Notes: generated by a model from the letters alone, not told the origin. 64,000 nucleotides of DNA from Perognathus longimembris pacificus (GCF_023159225.1 NC_063162.1:102998094-103062093), one strand, 5' to 3'; positions 20,338 through 31,258 are shown, numbered from the stretch's first letter. Numbers and translations are program-made.

Positions 20338-20795
20338 ACTACATGATAATTCATATATGGAATTTAAAAAATTTCATGGTGGTTGCCACAGAGGGGAGAG
20401 CAGGGAGGAAGGAGGGATGGGGAGAAGTTGATTAATGGATACTGAGATACAGTGAGATATTAGCAAGATGTTCTGGTTGGTGTTGCACTAGGCTGAATAC
20501 AGATAAAAGGCATGTATCATATACTTTAAAAAACCAGAAGAGCCAGGTGCCAGTGGTTCACACTGACAGCCTGAAAAGGTAAGTCCCTGAGATTATTACC
20601 TCCAATAAACCAGCAAAAGTCAAAAGTTGAGATGTGGCTCAAATGGTAGAGTGCCAGCTTTGAATGAAAAAGCTACAGGACAGAGCCCAGGCCCTAAGTT
20701 CAAGACCTGGTACTGGCACTAAAAATAAATAAATAAACAAATGTTTGAAACATCACATGATCTTGCATTAATATGTAGTTTTATGGTTCAGTTAA
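20338..20795 (+). mobile_element. Ancient L1 3' UTR, split by a SINE
   Basis: GGTGGTTGCCACAGAGGGGAG, GGGATGGGGAGAAGTTGATT and later AAACATCACATGATC follow the conserved order of an old L1 3' UTR. A B1-Geo SINE (20541-20735) interrupts it. Confidence 0.55.
20541..20735 (+). mobile_element. B1-Geo dimeric SINE
   Basis: GAGCCAGGTGCCAGTGGTTC, linker CTCCAATAAACCAGC, Geo half with TGTGGCTCAAATGGTAGAG. The B1 half carries an internal deletion. An (AAAT)n-like tail follows. Confidence 0.75.
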
Positions 20796-20802
20796 AAGTA
20801 CA

Positions 20803-21275
20803 AGTGGGTGGTTGTGGTTCACACCTGTGATCCTAGCTACTCAGGAGAGTGAAATCTGAAGATTGCGATTCAAAGCCAACCTGGGCAGGAAAGTCTATGA
20901 GACTCTTATCTCCACTCAGCTACTCAGAAAAAGCTGGAAGTGGTGCTATGGCGCTAGTGGTAGAGTGCTAGCCTAGAGCACAAAGAGGCTCAGGGACAGC
21001 ACCCAGACTCTAAGTTTAAACTCCAGAACCAGGGGCTGGGAATATGGCCTAGTGGCAAGAGAGTTTGCCTTATATACTTGAAGACCTGGGTTCGATTCCC
21101 CAGCACCACATATGTAGAAAACGGCCAGAAGTGGTGCTGTGGCTCAAGTGGCAGAGTGCTAGCCTTCAGCAAAAGGAAGGCAGGGACAGTGCTCAGGCTC
21201 TGAGTTCATGGCCCAGGACTGGCTAAAAAAACAAACAAACTCCAGAACCAGCAAAAAAGAAAAAAAAAAGTAAAT
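20803..21275 (+). mobile_element. B1-Geo SINE split by IDL-Geo
   Basis: The B1-like half starts GTGGGTGGTTGTGGTTCACACC. The Geo half ends at CTCCAGAACCAG, which is duplicated around the inserted IDL-Geo (21033-21236); the original A-tail follows at about 21252-21271. Confidence 0.8.
21033..21236 (+). mobile_element. IDL-Geo SINE inside a B1-Geo SINE
   Basis: Forward dimer flanked by the perfect 15-bp TSD AAACTCCAGAACCAG (21018-21032 and 21237-21251), located at the 3' end of the older SINE. Confidence 0.92.
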
Positions 21276-21344
21276 TAAAGGTGTATATCTGAATATATGT
21301 ATCGTTCATGAAAATGAAACAAGAAATCTCACTGAAAGCTGTTA

Positions 21345-21625
21345 AAACAATAAAAAGCAGGGGACAGAAAAAGAGCAATAGGGATTCTGATTAAAGTACT
21401 TTATATGCACATGAGAAATACTGTGGTGAATCCCCTTGGTACCAATTAATATACACTTAAAAAAAAAGAATGACAGGAGCATTAAACAAGCTGGGGGGGA
21501 GGGGGAAGGTATCAGCAGGAGGAGAGAGGGTGAATGAGGATGAACACAATCAAAGTCCTTTATATGTATAGATGAAAATAGAACAATGAAACCATTGTTG
21601 ACATTTTTAGATGGGAATATAAAGA
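21345..21625 (+). mobile_element. Older L1 3'-UTR-like sequence
   Basis: GATTAAAGTACTTTATATGC, CAATTAATATACACTTAAA and ATCAAAGTCCTTTATATG resemble other rodent L1 3' UTR tails, apparently as two tandem pieces. The L1 at 21637 is inserted at the right edge. Confidence 0.4.
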
Positions 21626-21636
21626 AGAGTGGTAGG

Positions 21637-22802
21637 AGCACAGCAACAGACAAAGGCCTAATATCTGTCATCTACAGAGAACTCAAAAAACTCAGCCCCC
21701 CCCCAAGCCCAGTAAACCAATTATTAAATGGGCAAAGGAGCTAAAGAGAGACTTCACAGGAGAAGAAATAAAAACGGCAATGAAACATATGAGGAAATGT
21801 TCAACATCCCTGGCAGTAAAGAAAGTGCAAATAAAAACAACCCTGAGATACCACCTCACTCCAGTTAGAATGGCCTATACTCTGAACTCAGGCAACAATA
21901 AATGCTTGAGGGGGTGCGGAGAAAGAGGAACCCTTCTCCACTGTTGGTGGGAGTGCAAATTAGTACAACCACTTTGGAGAACAGTATGGAGGTTCCTCAA
22001 AAAGCTCAACATAGACCTACCCTATGACCCAGCCATACCACTCCTAGGCATCTATCCTGAATAACAGGTCTCAGGATATCAAAAAGACATCTGCACTTCC
22101 ATGTTTATTGCTGCATAATTCACAATAGCCAAAATATGGAAACAACCCAGATGCCCCTCCACAGATGAATGGAACCAAAAAATGTGGTACCTATACACAA
22201 TGGAATACTACATAGCGATTAGAAATGGTGAAATATTGGTATTCGCAGGGAAATGGTCAGAACTTGAACAAATAATGTTGAGTGAGACAAGCCTAGAACA
22301 CAGAAAACAAAGGGGCATGATCTCCTTGATATATGACTGTTAAGGTGGCGGGGCGGGGGGAAGGGGGACAGCATAGACCAGGTCTGTGAAACCAAAAACT
22401 TCTTGTCAAATGGTATTTCCCACAGGTGTGGGTCAGCAACGTTACATTATGTAACTAAAACCAAACATCTACTAAACATAAAAAGGTCTAAAATAGACCT
22501 CTCAGTGGATCACAATAGCTCAAAAGTTATGTATGTGTGATCATATAAGACAAGGATAAGCAAACTCTATTGTTGATGTTATATTTAAAGTTCTAGGTGA
22601 ATTTCCTTTGGCGTATGCCACGTGGCTACTGTATATGTTTTTGGTACACTGGGTATTGTATATATGCTTACCTGATCTAGGGAAGGGAAAGAAAAATGAG
22701 GGTGTAAGATATCACAAGAAATGTACTCACTGCCCTATTATGTAACTGTACCCCTTTTGCACAACACCTTGTCAACAAAATTTAATTAATAAAAAAAAAA
22801 GG
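21637..22802 (+). mobile_element. 5'-truncated L1: ORF2 tail plus 3' UTR
   Basis: Forward L1 of about 1.17 kb. The longest open frame (21780-22064) is the C-terminus of ORF2p. It contains the cysteine cluster C-x3-C-x7-H-x4-C ([18 protein letters not shown]) and [12 protein letters not shown], with a stop (TAA) just after. The 3' UTR and a poly(A) tail end at 22802. The TSD AGAGTGGTAGG lies at 21626-21636 and 22803-22813. It is too truncated to move on its own. Confidence 0.92.
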
Positions 22803-22865
22803 AGAGTGGTAGGGTAAGGTTGATGGGATACATTATATGAATTAAATGTCAATGAAAGCACCCCC

Positions 22866-22987
22866 TTGTATAACATATATGTATATATGTGTCAGGGCTG
22901 GGAATATGGCCTAGTGGCAAGAGTGCTTGCCTCATGTATATATGTGTGCATATGTATATATGTATACATTCCTATATATACACTTCT
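22866..22987 (+). repeat. TA/TG-rich simple repeat with an IDL fragment
   Basis: ATATGTATATATGTGT-type text on both sides of a 5' piece of an ID half (22893-22937, GGGCTGGGAATATGGCC...). The fragment breaks off at GCCTCATGTATA into the simple repeat. Confidence 0.7.
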
Positions 22988-23311
22988 CCTTGAGCACCCT
23001 CTCCCTTCTGGCTTTGTAGATAGAGTGCTATCTGTTCCATTTGCTTCGATTTCAAATTTTTGTTCTTTTGGTGGTGTTGGGGATCAAACCCAGGGCCTTG
23101 TGCATGCTAGGCAAGAGCGCTGCACTAAGCCACATCCCCAGCTCTCAAGAAATCAAAAATGTGTCTTTTGTGCCAGACACTGCCAGGTGCAACAGACAAA
23201 GCAGTGGATATAGAAAGCCTAGTGTCTTTCCTCTTGAGTGCTGGCAGGGGTCCTAGGACCTCAAGAGCCCACAAACTCAAACATACCATCATCTTTCCAA
23301 GGTAAATACTA
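22988..23311 (+). repeat. Local direct duplication, copy 1
   Basis: A segment of about 324 bp (CCTTGAGCACCCTCTCCC ... CAAGGTAAATACTA) recurs 1.36 kb downstream at 24345-24669 with about 93% identity by eye. It includes a reverse ID element (about 23070-23145) and about 190 bp of otherwise unique sequence. The flanks do not match. Confidence 0.85.
23070..23145 (-). mobile_element. ID monomer (reverse) inside the duplication
   Basis: GGTGTTGGGGATCAAACCC through AAGCCACATCCCCAGC is a reverse ID. The equivalent copy lies at about 24428-24503. Confidence 0.7.
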
Positions 23312-23614
23312 TACATGCATATATGTATATATACATATATACACTCACTGAAAATCTTTGGAAAAGTAAATTATACAAACAGAAAAGACCAATGTTTACC
23401 AGAGATACTACTTCTTTCTTTTTCCCAGACTACACTGTTCCAGCTTGTGGATGTGTTCTATAGCTGGACATTGTGTTTTCAGTCTTTTGCCATTACATAA
23501 CATGTGCTTGTAGCTTTCCTTGCATGAAAGAGAAAGTGTGGGGTGAAATTTGATTAAATCTGCCAGAGTCCTACACCCATCCCTGTCTCAAAATGGGCTA
23601 TTTATGATTTGTGG

Positions 23615-24065
23615 AGGGGAAGGAGATGCACAGAAACAGTGGGACAATGGGAGAACCAATTCCACAGTGAAACCCACTAGACACTCTGTTGGAAATGTAT
23701 ACAACTTTGGGAGGAAGAAAGTTGGGAGGGGAAAAGCTAGGAGAGAATGAGAGAGGGTTGACACTGTTCAAGAGGAAGTATACTGGGGCTGGGGATATGG
23801 CCTAGTGGCTAGAGTGCTTGCCTCGTATACATGAGGCCCTAGGTTCGATTCCCCAGCACCACATATACAGAAAATGGCCAGAAGTGGCGCTCTGGCTCAA
23901 GTGGCAGAGTGCTAGCCTTGAGCAAGAAGAAGCCAGGGACAGTGCTCAGGCCCTGAGTCCAAGCCCCAGGACTGGCCAAAAAAAAAAAAGAGGAAGTATA
24001 CTCATTACCTGACACATGCAACTGTAATCCCTCTGTACCTCATCTTTACCATAAAATTTTAAATA
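23615..24065 (+). mobile_element. L1 3' UTR, split by a SINE
   Basis: GGAGATGCACAGAAACAGTGG..., ACACTGTTCAAGAGG and ATTACCTGACACATGCAACTG through AAATTTTAAATAAAAA match the older L1 3' UTR type also seen at 35330-36004. IDL-Geo interrupts it at 23785-23987. Confidence 0.65.
23785..23987 (+). mobile_element. IDL-Geo SINE inside L1
   Basis: Forward dimer with a perfect 15-bp TSD AAGAGGAAGTATACT (23770-23784 and 23988-24002). Confidence 0.92.
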
Positions 24066-24344
24066 AAAATCTAAGAGAAGTACAAAGAGCTATTTCTATA
24101 GTTTACCCTGGTTATTAAAGTATTGCATCTCATTTTATATAAGAAACATGGCATGAATAATTCAAGTTCCTGTATTCAAAATAACACCCAAGGAATGCAA
24201 GCAGAAATCTATGGTTTGGGGATTGTTATTCAACAACATCTCTTCTTCCTTCCCAACAAGGTTGGTCAAGGATGATAAGTGCTTCAGGCTCAGTGTTCTA
24301 TAGATCTGCCTACTTCAATCTACTAAAGTAGAGAGACCACTTTG

Positions 24345-24669
24345 CCTTGAGCACCATCTCCCTGCTGGCTGTGTAGATGGAGTGCTATCTGTCCCATTTG
24401 CTTTGATTTCAAATTTTTTGTTCTTTTGGTGGTGTTGGGGATCAAACCCAGGGCCTTGTGCATGCGAGGCAAGAGCGCTGCACTAAGCCACATCCCCAGC
24501 TCTCAAGAAATAAAAAATGTGTCTTGTGTGCCAGACACTGCCAGGTGCAACAGACAAAGCAGTGGGTATAGCAAACCTGGTGTCTTTCCTCTTGAGTGCT
24601 GGCAGGGGTCCTAGGACCTCAAGAGCCCACAGACTCAAATATACCATCATCTTTCCAAGGTGAATACTA
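24345..24669 (+). repeat. Local direct duplication, copy 2
   Basis: Partner of 22988-23311, including the same reverse ID element. Differences are scattered single bases and 1-bp length changes. Confidence 0.85.
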
Positions 24670-24922
24670 GACACCTCTTCACATCATGGAAAGCTATGGG
24701 AAAGAGCCCAGAGGGCTTAGCCACATTTGCAAGGCTTCACTCCCAGGAGCAAACAGGTGTAAAACCTAAGTGTCTAGATAATGCATCTACTTGAAGCAAT
24801 TTCTCTGATTCTGATGAATAATAACTGATCTTTCTTGTCCATGCCTCTTTAAATCCATCATGTCTCTTTCCTTTTGAATTTATTTTACTCTGAACCCTCA
24901 AGTTTGTTTGTTTGTCCTTTGC

Positions 24923-24928
<6 letters not shown>

Positions 24929-24981
<53 letters not shown>
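24929..24981 (+). repeat. (TG)n microsatellite
   Basis: A perfect run of about 26 units, followed directly by a truncated reverse Geo fragment (24988-25075). It may derive from that SINE's tail. Confidence 0.95.
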
Positions 24982-24983
<2 letters not shown>

Positions 24984-25079
24984 TTTTTTTTGCCAGTCTT
25001 GGTGCTTGAACTCAGTACCTGGGTGTTGTCCTAAGATCCTTTTGCTAACTTTCATGACCACTTACTAGTGAGCCAGGCA

Positions 25080-26797
25080 CTAAGTGTTATATGCATATTG
25101 ATTAGGTTCTCCTTCAGACCTGAGGTTTCCTTTTTCTGATTTATCCCTACACTTTGATTCACTCCTCCCCAGGAAGAGGGAGTGGTGGTGAAGAGCGTGG
25201 AAGGAAGTAATCTGGAGTGGGAAATGGGAATGTCAGCTCAGCCTTTTTCTCTATCCAGTGGCCAGCCAATCCTTTCCACAGCACACTTTAGGCTCTGTTC
25301 CCTGTGCTCTGCTGTTTACAAGGACAATCTCCAATTGAGATGATTACCCTGTCTAATTCTGGGGTTCAATTACCCATAAATATAGACCACACTTCCAGTG
25401 TAAGACCTATTGGTGACACAGTAGGTATTTTGGTCCTTCTTGTTTTTGTTTCTTCTTTCCTGTCCCTTAATTATGAGAGAGGACAGGTTATCTTCAGTAC
25501 ATTCTCCTAAATCCTAAAGCTATTAACTTTTTAAATCCTAATGAAAATTCCATCCAAAAAGCACTCTTACTATCTATCCTTCCAGATGAGGAAACTGAAC
25601 CATCCTCGTTTGGCCTTTCTATTGAAGAGGGATAAATAAATATTTGCTCCTAGTGCAGGATCTGATGAAATTAAAACACGCAAAGTGTTGGCAAACTGTT
25701 GAATCTATATATACACAGAAGGCCATGGGGGTGGAAGCTGTGGCTTTGACATCCACTGGCAGTAGGACTCTGATCCTTTCTGAACTTCCGGTTCCTGTGT
25801 CAGTAAAGTGAAGGGTGGGACTGACTGGTCTGTACATATCTTTCCTGCTCTGATATTCTGACTGTGAACCATTGATGACTAGCTATTGACTGCTTCCTCC
25901 TGGCTTCCTCTGTATCACTGAGAATTCTTGGATGCTGACTTTTCCCCAGATTGAGCTAGGCCTAGTCCCTGGGGTGCAGAAAGAAGTTCACTGGGCTCAG
26001 TAGGCTGATGTTTGCTGCTGTATTGCTTTTGGTTGCCACAGCAACATAGCGTTGCTCCCCTCCCCCCTCTTGCTTCTGTTTCTGAGAACCAATGAACCTT
26101 ACTCTACCCCAGTTTGCTGGTACAGAGACCCTCACAGGTCTAAAGGCCTTCCTTGCCTGTCCATGATTTCTCACAAGGAGGAAAGAGCCCACTAACTGTG
26201 TCAGTCTAGGGACTCTGGGAACTGAAGTGAATGCCACCTTATCTGCATCAGGTCAGCATTGGGGGAAAAGAAATCTCAAGAAGCTCAGGCTCAGTACTAA
26301 GAGACTGATAGAAGACAGTGAGTTCATAGAGTTTGTGAATAGGCATTTCTGTGTGCTGATTAGATTGAGAAAGCCTGTCATTTGAAAATGATTAGCTGCA
26401 TGCAATCTAGTTTAATCACTGGGTTAGGTGGTTGACAAAGATCTTGGGACAGGCCTTTGATAAGTTTTATCTGATTTTGAAACTCCGTGGTTTCACACCG
26501 GAACACAACAAAACAGGCAAGAATGAGAAGTGGAAAAAACATCATGCCCTAATGGAAACCACCTTTTGTTCATTTGCATCCCTCCAAAACAGCAGTCAAA
26601 TTAGCCCAGGTAACTTCCTTCTAGGGACTATCCACCAGAGTTTGTCCATGAATTCGATACTCTACTCACTGGGAAGAGCATTCTAAAGACACTCTTAGGG
26701 AGTTGTATGGTTGTCTCCTCACCTCCATGACAAAGCTCTTTTGCACACCTAAAAGAAGAAATGGCATTGTGGTAGGGAAAAAGTTGAGAGAAAATCC
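25080..26797. other. SINE-poor unique DNA
   Basis: A stretch of about 1.7 kb with only MIR-like remnants at about 25560-25605 and 25735-25850. A 91-codon minus-strand frame (25962-26237) is open but has no recognised domain. An RFX-type inverted repeat lies at 26032-26055 (listed). Confidence 0.4.
26032..26055. promoter_or_regulatory. RFX X-box-like inverted repeat
   Basis: GTTGCCACAGCAAC is one base from the X-box consensus GTNRCCATRGYAAC. The second half-site also pairs with the next GTTGC, giving GCAACATAGCGTTGC. So three half-sites lie in 24 bp. Function is inferred from the motif alone. Confidence 0.3.
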
Positions 26798-26993
26798 TTT
26801 TTTTTTTTTTTTGCCAGTCCTGGGTCTTGAACTCAGGGCCTGAGCACTGTCCCTGGCTCCTTTTTGCTCATGGCTAGCATTCTGCCACTTGAGCCACAGT
26901 GCCACTTCTGGCTTTTTCTATAACTGTGGTGCTGAGGAATCGAACCAGGGCTTCATGTATACAAGGCGAGCACTAGGCCATATTCTCAGCCCC
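26798..26993 (-). mobile_element. IDL-Geo SINE
   Basis: Reverse dimer with a T-run, a Geo half and a shortened ID half (missing about 9 bases before GGCCATATTC). Confidence 0.8.
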
Positions 26994-27002
26994 CGAGAAT
27001 AT

Positions 27003-27100
27003 CTTTAAATACCTGTAATCCTAGTTACTTGGGGAGCAAAGATCAGGAGGATCAATGTTAAAGGCCTATCTGGGCAAAATAGTTCAAGGGACTCCATCTT
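27003..27100 (+). mobile_element. Old B1/Alu-like SINE, left part
   Basis: ACCTGTAATCCTAGTTACTTGG through GGGACTCCATCTT is a 7SL-like SINE. It is cut by L1 at 27101 and resumes at about 29008 (GGGACTCCATCTTAACCAATAAAAAAA). Confidence 0.65.
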
Positions 27101-29007
27101 TTTTAAAAAAAATTATTAATTAAAAATTTTTTTGACAAGGTGTGCAAAAGGGGTACAGTTACATAATAGGGCAATGTGTACATTTCTTGTGATATCTTAC
27201 ACCTTGTTTTTCTTTCCTTTCCCTAGATCAGGTAGATATATATACACTACACAGTGTACCAAAAACATATACAGTAGCCACGTGGCATACGCCAAAGGAA
27301 ATTCACCTAGGACTTTAAATGTAACGTCAACAATAGAGTTTGCTTATCCTTGTCTTATATGAACATACATACATAGCTTTTGAGCTATTGTGATCTACTG
27401 AGAGGTCTATTTTTGACTTTCATATGTTGAGTAGTTGTTTGGTTTTAGTTACATAATGTAGGGTCACTGACCCACACCTGTGGGCAATACCATTTGACAA
27501 GAAGTTTTTGGTTTCACAGCCCTGGTCTCTACTGTCTCTCCCCTCCTCCCACCTTAACAGTCATATATCAAGGAGATCATGCCCCTTTGTTTTCTGTGTT
27601 CTAGGCTTGTCTCACTCAACATTATTTGTTCAAGTTCTGACCATTTCCCTGCGAATACCAATATTTCACCATTTCTAATCGCTATGTAGTATGCCATTGT
27701 GTATAGGTACCATATTTTTTGGATCCATTCATCTGTGGAGGGGCATCTGGGTTGTTTCCATATTTTGGCTATTGTGAATTATGCAGCGATAAACATGGAA
27801 GTGAAAATGTCTTTTTGATATCTTGGGACCTGTTCTTCAGGATAGATGCCTAAGAGTGGTATGGCTGGGTCACAGGGTAGGTCTATGTTGAGCTTTTTGA
27901 GGAACCTCCATACTGTTCTCCAAAGTGGTTGTACTAATTTGCACTCCCACCAACAGTGGAGAAGGGTTCCTCTTTCTCCGCACCCCCTCCAGCATTTATT
28001 GTTGCCTGAGTTTAGAGTATAGGCCATTCTAACTGGAGTGAGGTGGTATCTCAGGGTTGTTTTTATTTGCACTTTCTTTACTGCCAGGGATGTTGAACAT
28101 TTCCTCATATGTTTCTTTGCCATTTTTTATCTCTTCTTCTCTGAAGTCTCTCTTTAGCTCCTTTGCCCATTTAATAATTGATTTACTGGGCTTGGAGGGG
28201 CTGAGTTTTTTGAGTTCTCTGTAGATGGCAGATATTATTAGGCCTTTATCTGTTGCTGTGCTGGTAAAGATCCTTTCTCATATGGTTGGCTATCTTTCTA
28301 GTTTGGTGGCTATGTCTTTAGCTGTGCAGAAACTTTTTATTTTGTAGTAGTCCCATTTGTTGAGTCTCTCCCTTATCTGTTGTGCCCCTGGGACTCTATT
28401 CAGGAAGTTCCTTTCTGTGCCTATAAGTTATAGCATCTTCAGTAGTTTCAAGGATTCAGGTCTGATGTTGAGGTCCTTGATCCATTTTTTTTTTTTTGGC
28501 CAGTCCTGGGCCTTGGACTCAGGGCCTGAGCACTGTCCCTGGCTTCTTCCCGCTCAAGGCTAGCACTCTGCCACTTGAGCCACAGCGCCGCTTCTGGCCG
28601 TTTTCTGTATATGTGGTGCTGGGGAATCGAACCTAGGGCCTCGTGTATCCGAGGCAGGCACTCTTGCCACTAGGCTATATCCCCAGCCCCCTTGATCCAT
28701 TTTGAGTTGATCTTGATGCATGGTGATAGGCTAGGGTCTACTTTGAGTTTTCTACATGTGGCTGTCCAGTTTTCCCAGCACCAGTAGTTGAAGAAGCTAT
28801 GTTTTTTCCATTGTATGTCTGTAGCTCCTTTGTCGAATATCAGCTGACTGTAAGAGTGCGGTTTTATTTCTGGGTCTTCAATTCTATTCCATTGGTCTTC
28901 AGGTCTGTTTTTATACCAATACCAGGCTGTTTTTGTTATGATGGCTCTATAGTAGAGCTTGAAGTCTGGTATTGTGATACCTCCTGCACTGCTTTTTTTT
29001 GCCTAAG
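27101..29007 (-). mobile_element. 5'-truncated L1 with ORF2 tail, split by a SINE
   Basis: Reverse L1 of about 1.7 kb excluding the SINE. The minus-strand frame 27779-28123 encodes the ORF2p C-terminus with the same C-x3-C-x7-H-x4-C cluster as the copy at 21637 (Trp for Leu at one site). Upstream ORF2 text continues to about 28995 but with stops. The TSD GGGACTCCATCTT lies at 27088-27100 and 29008-29020. It is inserted in a B1-like SINE and interrupted by IDL-Geo at 28489-28689. Confidence 0.92.
28489..28689 (-). mobile_element. IDL-Geo SINE, young subfamily, inside L1
   Basis: Reverse dimer nearly identical to those at 2788 and 61800. A perfect 14-bp TSD CCTTGATCCATTTT lies at 28475-28488 and 28690-28703. 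It is the innermost layer of a three-element nest. Confidence 0.95.
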
Positions 29008-29020
29008 GGGACTCCATCTT

Positions 29021-29180
29021 AACCAATAAAAAAATGCTGGGCTTTGTGGTTTACATATGTTATCTCTGTTAAGAGGGAAACATAAATAGGACGATCACAT
29101 CCTAGGCCTTCCCAGGACAAAAATGTGAGAATCTCTTTAAAAAATTATACCCAGGCCCTGAGTTCAAGCCCCACAACCAC
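29021..29180 (+). mobile_element. SINE tail and old B1-like SINE
   Basis: AACCAATAAAAAAAT is the tail of the interrupted SINE. GCTGGGCTTTGTGGTTTAC onward is another diverged 7SL-like unit ending near CAGGCCCTGAGTTCAAGCCC. Confidence 0.5.
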
Positions 29181-29204
29181 CACCACCAGCAACACAATTA
29201 TCTT

Positions 29205-29440
29205 AAGCCAGGTCACTGGTGGCATATACCTGTAATCCTAGCTACTCAGAAGTCTGAGATCTTAGGATCAGAGTTCGAAGACAACTCAGGCAGGAAAGTC
29301 CTGAGACTCTCTTCTCCAATTAACAAAAACAAAAACAGAAGTGGAGTTGTGGCTCAAATTGTAAAGGACTAGGCTTGAGAACAAAACACCTCAGAGACAG
29401 CACCCAGGACCTGAGTTCAAGTCCGAGGACTGGCACAGAT
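29205..29440 (+). mobile_element. B1-Geo dimeric SINE
   Basis: AGCCAGGTCACTGGTGGC, linker TCTCCAATTAACAAAAAC, Geo half TGTGGCTCAAATTGTAAAGG to GAGTTCAAGTCC. Confidence 0.75.
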
Positions 29441-29530
29441 ACAAAAAGTATTATCTTAAAGCCAATAGGACTAGATGAAAAATTCCAGAAGCACTTGCCT
29501 AAAAAGTGCAAAGAGTTGAATTTAAGCCCC

Positions 29531-30430
29531 AGTGCTTCCCCCCTCACCCAGAAAAAAGATATCTTTCTACCTATCTATCATCAATCTATATGCGTATGTG
29601 AAAGGACTAGGGCTTGAATTCAGGTTCTTGGAGGCAACTTTCTCCCTGCATACTCTGGCAGAAGCATTAGGAACTCCAGAGCCTCTACTGTCAACATCTA
29701 GGTCTCAAGAAACAAGGCCTAAATTACCCAGACCTCACATTCATCCTGGCCAGTCATCCCATCTTAGACTTCTGAGTGTTTGTGGACACCATTTCATAGC
29801 AGAGCCTGAGGTGGGAAACCTCAAGGAGGAAGCCCAGAAGGTAAACTTGCCCAGAGTGCAGAATTTGAGGCCTCACCAAAACAGACAGTGAACAAAATTA
29901 ATGCTGTCACTATTCTTTTTTAATGATTGCATTAAAATATTCATCCAGGCTACTGAGTCTTTTGGCATCCCTGTGAGCATTGTGCCCTGATGGAGTCATT
30001 TCCAGCTTATTCTACTGTTAGCATTCGAAAAGCAGAATGCATTACTCTCAGCTCCCATCTCTAAGTGTGCTGGTGTCAGCTCTGCCAATAACTTGTGAGA
30101 ACCCTCTGGAAGAAGGTAGCCAAGCAAAGAGATAGGCAAGGAGCCAAGTCTATTGTTCGAAAGTTTCCATGGGTCTTGGACAGCCCTTGGTCTCTATGGC
30201 TTGGTGATCAGAGGTGTAAAGGTTTCTAAACAATCGGAGGCTTTGATATGGTTGCCAACACCTACATTTTCCCTTCCAGGAAGGATGCCATCAAGGGCCA
30301 CACCACTTTCCGCTATAGAAGTGAGGAAATTGCTGATGCTGGTGGGGGCAGGTCCTCTGAGGGCAAAGTTCAGATGGGCAAAGGCCTTCTTATCCAGGCT
30401 GTCTTTTCCCTCTGGCACACTGACAATTTG
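29531..30430. other. Unique DNA
   Basis: About 0.9 kb without recognised repeats. Overlapping frames (for example + 30153-30653) are open on both strands around 30190-30420, but none matches a family I recognise. Confidence 0.4.
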
Positions 30431-30439
30431 TACTCCAGT

Positions 30440-30690
30440 TTTTTTTCTTTTTTCTTATTTTTTGTACCAGTCCTGGAGCCTGAACTCAGGACCTGGGCTT
30501 TATCCCTGGACTTCTTTTTATTCAATGCTAGTGTTCTACTTAGTGCTCTACTACTTGAGCCACAGCTCCCCTTCTAGCTTTTTTGGTCTCATGGACTTTT
30601 CTCCTTGGATTGGCCTTGAACCTAATATCCTCAGATCTCAGTTTCCTGAATAGCTAGGATTACAGGTATGAGCCACTGGTGCCCAGATGA
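30440..30690 (-). mobile_element. B1-Geo SINE (reverse)
   Basis: TTGTACCAGTCCTGGAGCC, GTGCTCTACTACTTGAGCC, then the B1-like half ending GTATGAGCCACTGGTGCCC. The linker is largely lost. Confidence 0.75.
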
Positions 30691-31255
30691 CTGTTTGTAC
30701 TCTTAGAGCCAATATTCAGTAGTAAACTACTATCTTCAGAGATTGTAGTAGAGACACACTAACTTTCGAACAAAATTGATAGATCATTGTGCACAAGATG
30801 CTGGGACTTCTGCTACCCACTTAATGTGAGTGACAGGAAGAAATATGAATTTACTGTACTAAGGACAGGAGGTAGGATAACAGAAGGCACCTCATTCAGT
30901 TCAAGTTCTAGACCTGCAACTGAATAAGAGCAGGACTCAGTGCAAGCTGTCTCCTGGAATACAATGGGAAGAGATGCCCAGATGGATCTTACTTTTGGCT
31001 TTCTGGCCAGAGCATGCTTGACATTAAGGAGTCGGACTGGCTATGGCCCAAATTTAGATTGTCTAATGAGAGGTGCTGGGTACCCAGGGATGCAGTCTCT
31101 GGGTAAACCATTCCATTCATTCTCTTTAATGTACTGATCAGAGGAGCTGACCTGAGAGCTAATCATTGATTTCAAGGCCTGGGAAATGAAGAGGAACAGA
31201 GGGCAAGAATGATTAGGAATCTTCTCTTTTAAGCAGTGAATGAACAAACATTTAT
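30691..31255. other. Unique DNA
   Basis: No recognised element. Confidence 0.4.
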
Positions 31256-31257
31256 GC

Positions 31258-31258
<1 letters not shown>

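Noticed and set aside
21780..22064. 94-codon frame with a cysteine cluster, resembling a small zinc-binding protein
   Set aside because: It is the C-terminal end of L1 ORF2p in a truncated L1. The same text occurs at 27779-28123 and no start context exists.
22988..24669. CRISPR-like or satellite array
   Set aside because: Only two copies exist, 1.36 kb apart, with unrelated DNA between. The genome is clearly mammalian, so no CRISPR array is expected.
30153..30653. 166-codon plus-strand frame
   Set aside because: Its second half reads through a reverse B1-Geo SINE. The first half has no recognised domain and is open on the opposite strand as well.
30153..30773. 13-bp inverted repeat TTGTTCGAAAGTT / AACTTTCGAACAA, 610 bp apart, as DNA-transposon termini
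   Set aside because: A 13-bp match at this distance is expected about once by chance in a window this size. No TSD or transposase remnant was seen, and an ordinary SINE lies between.
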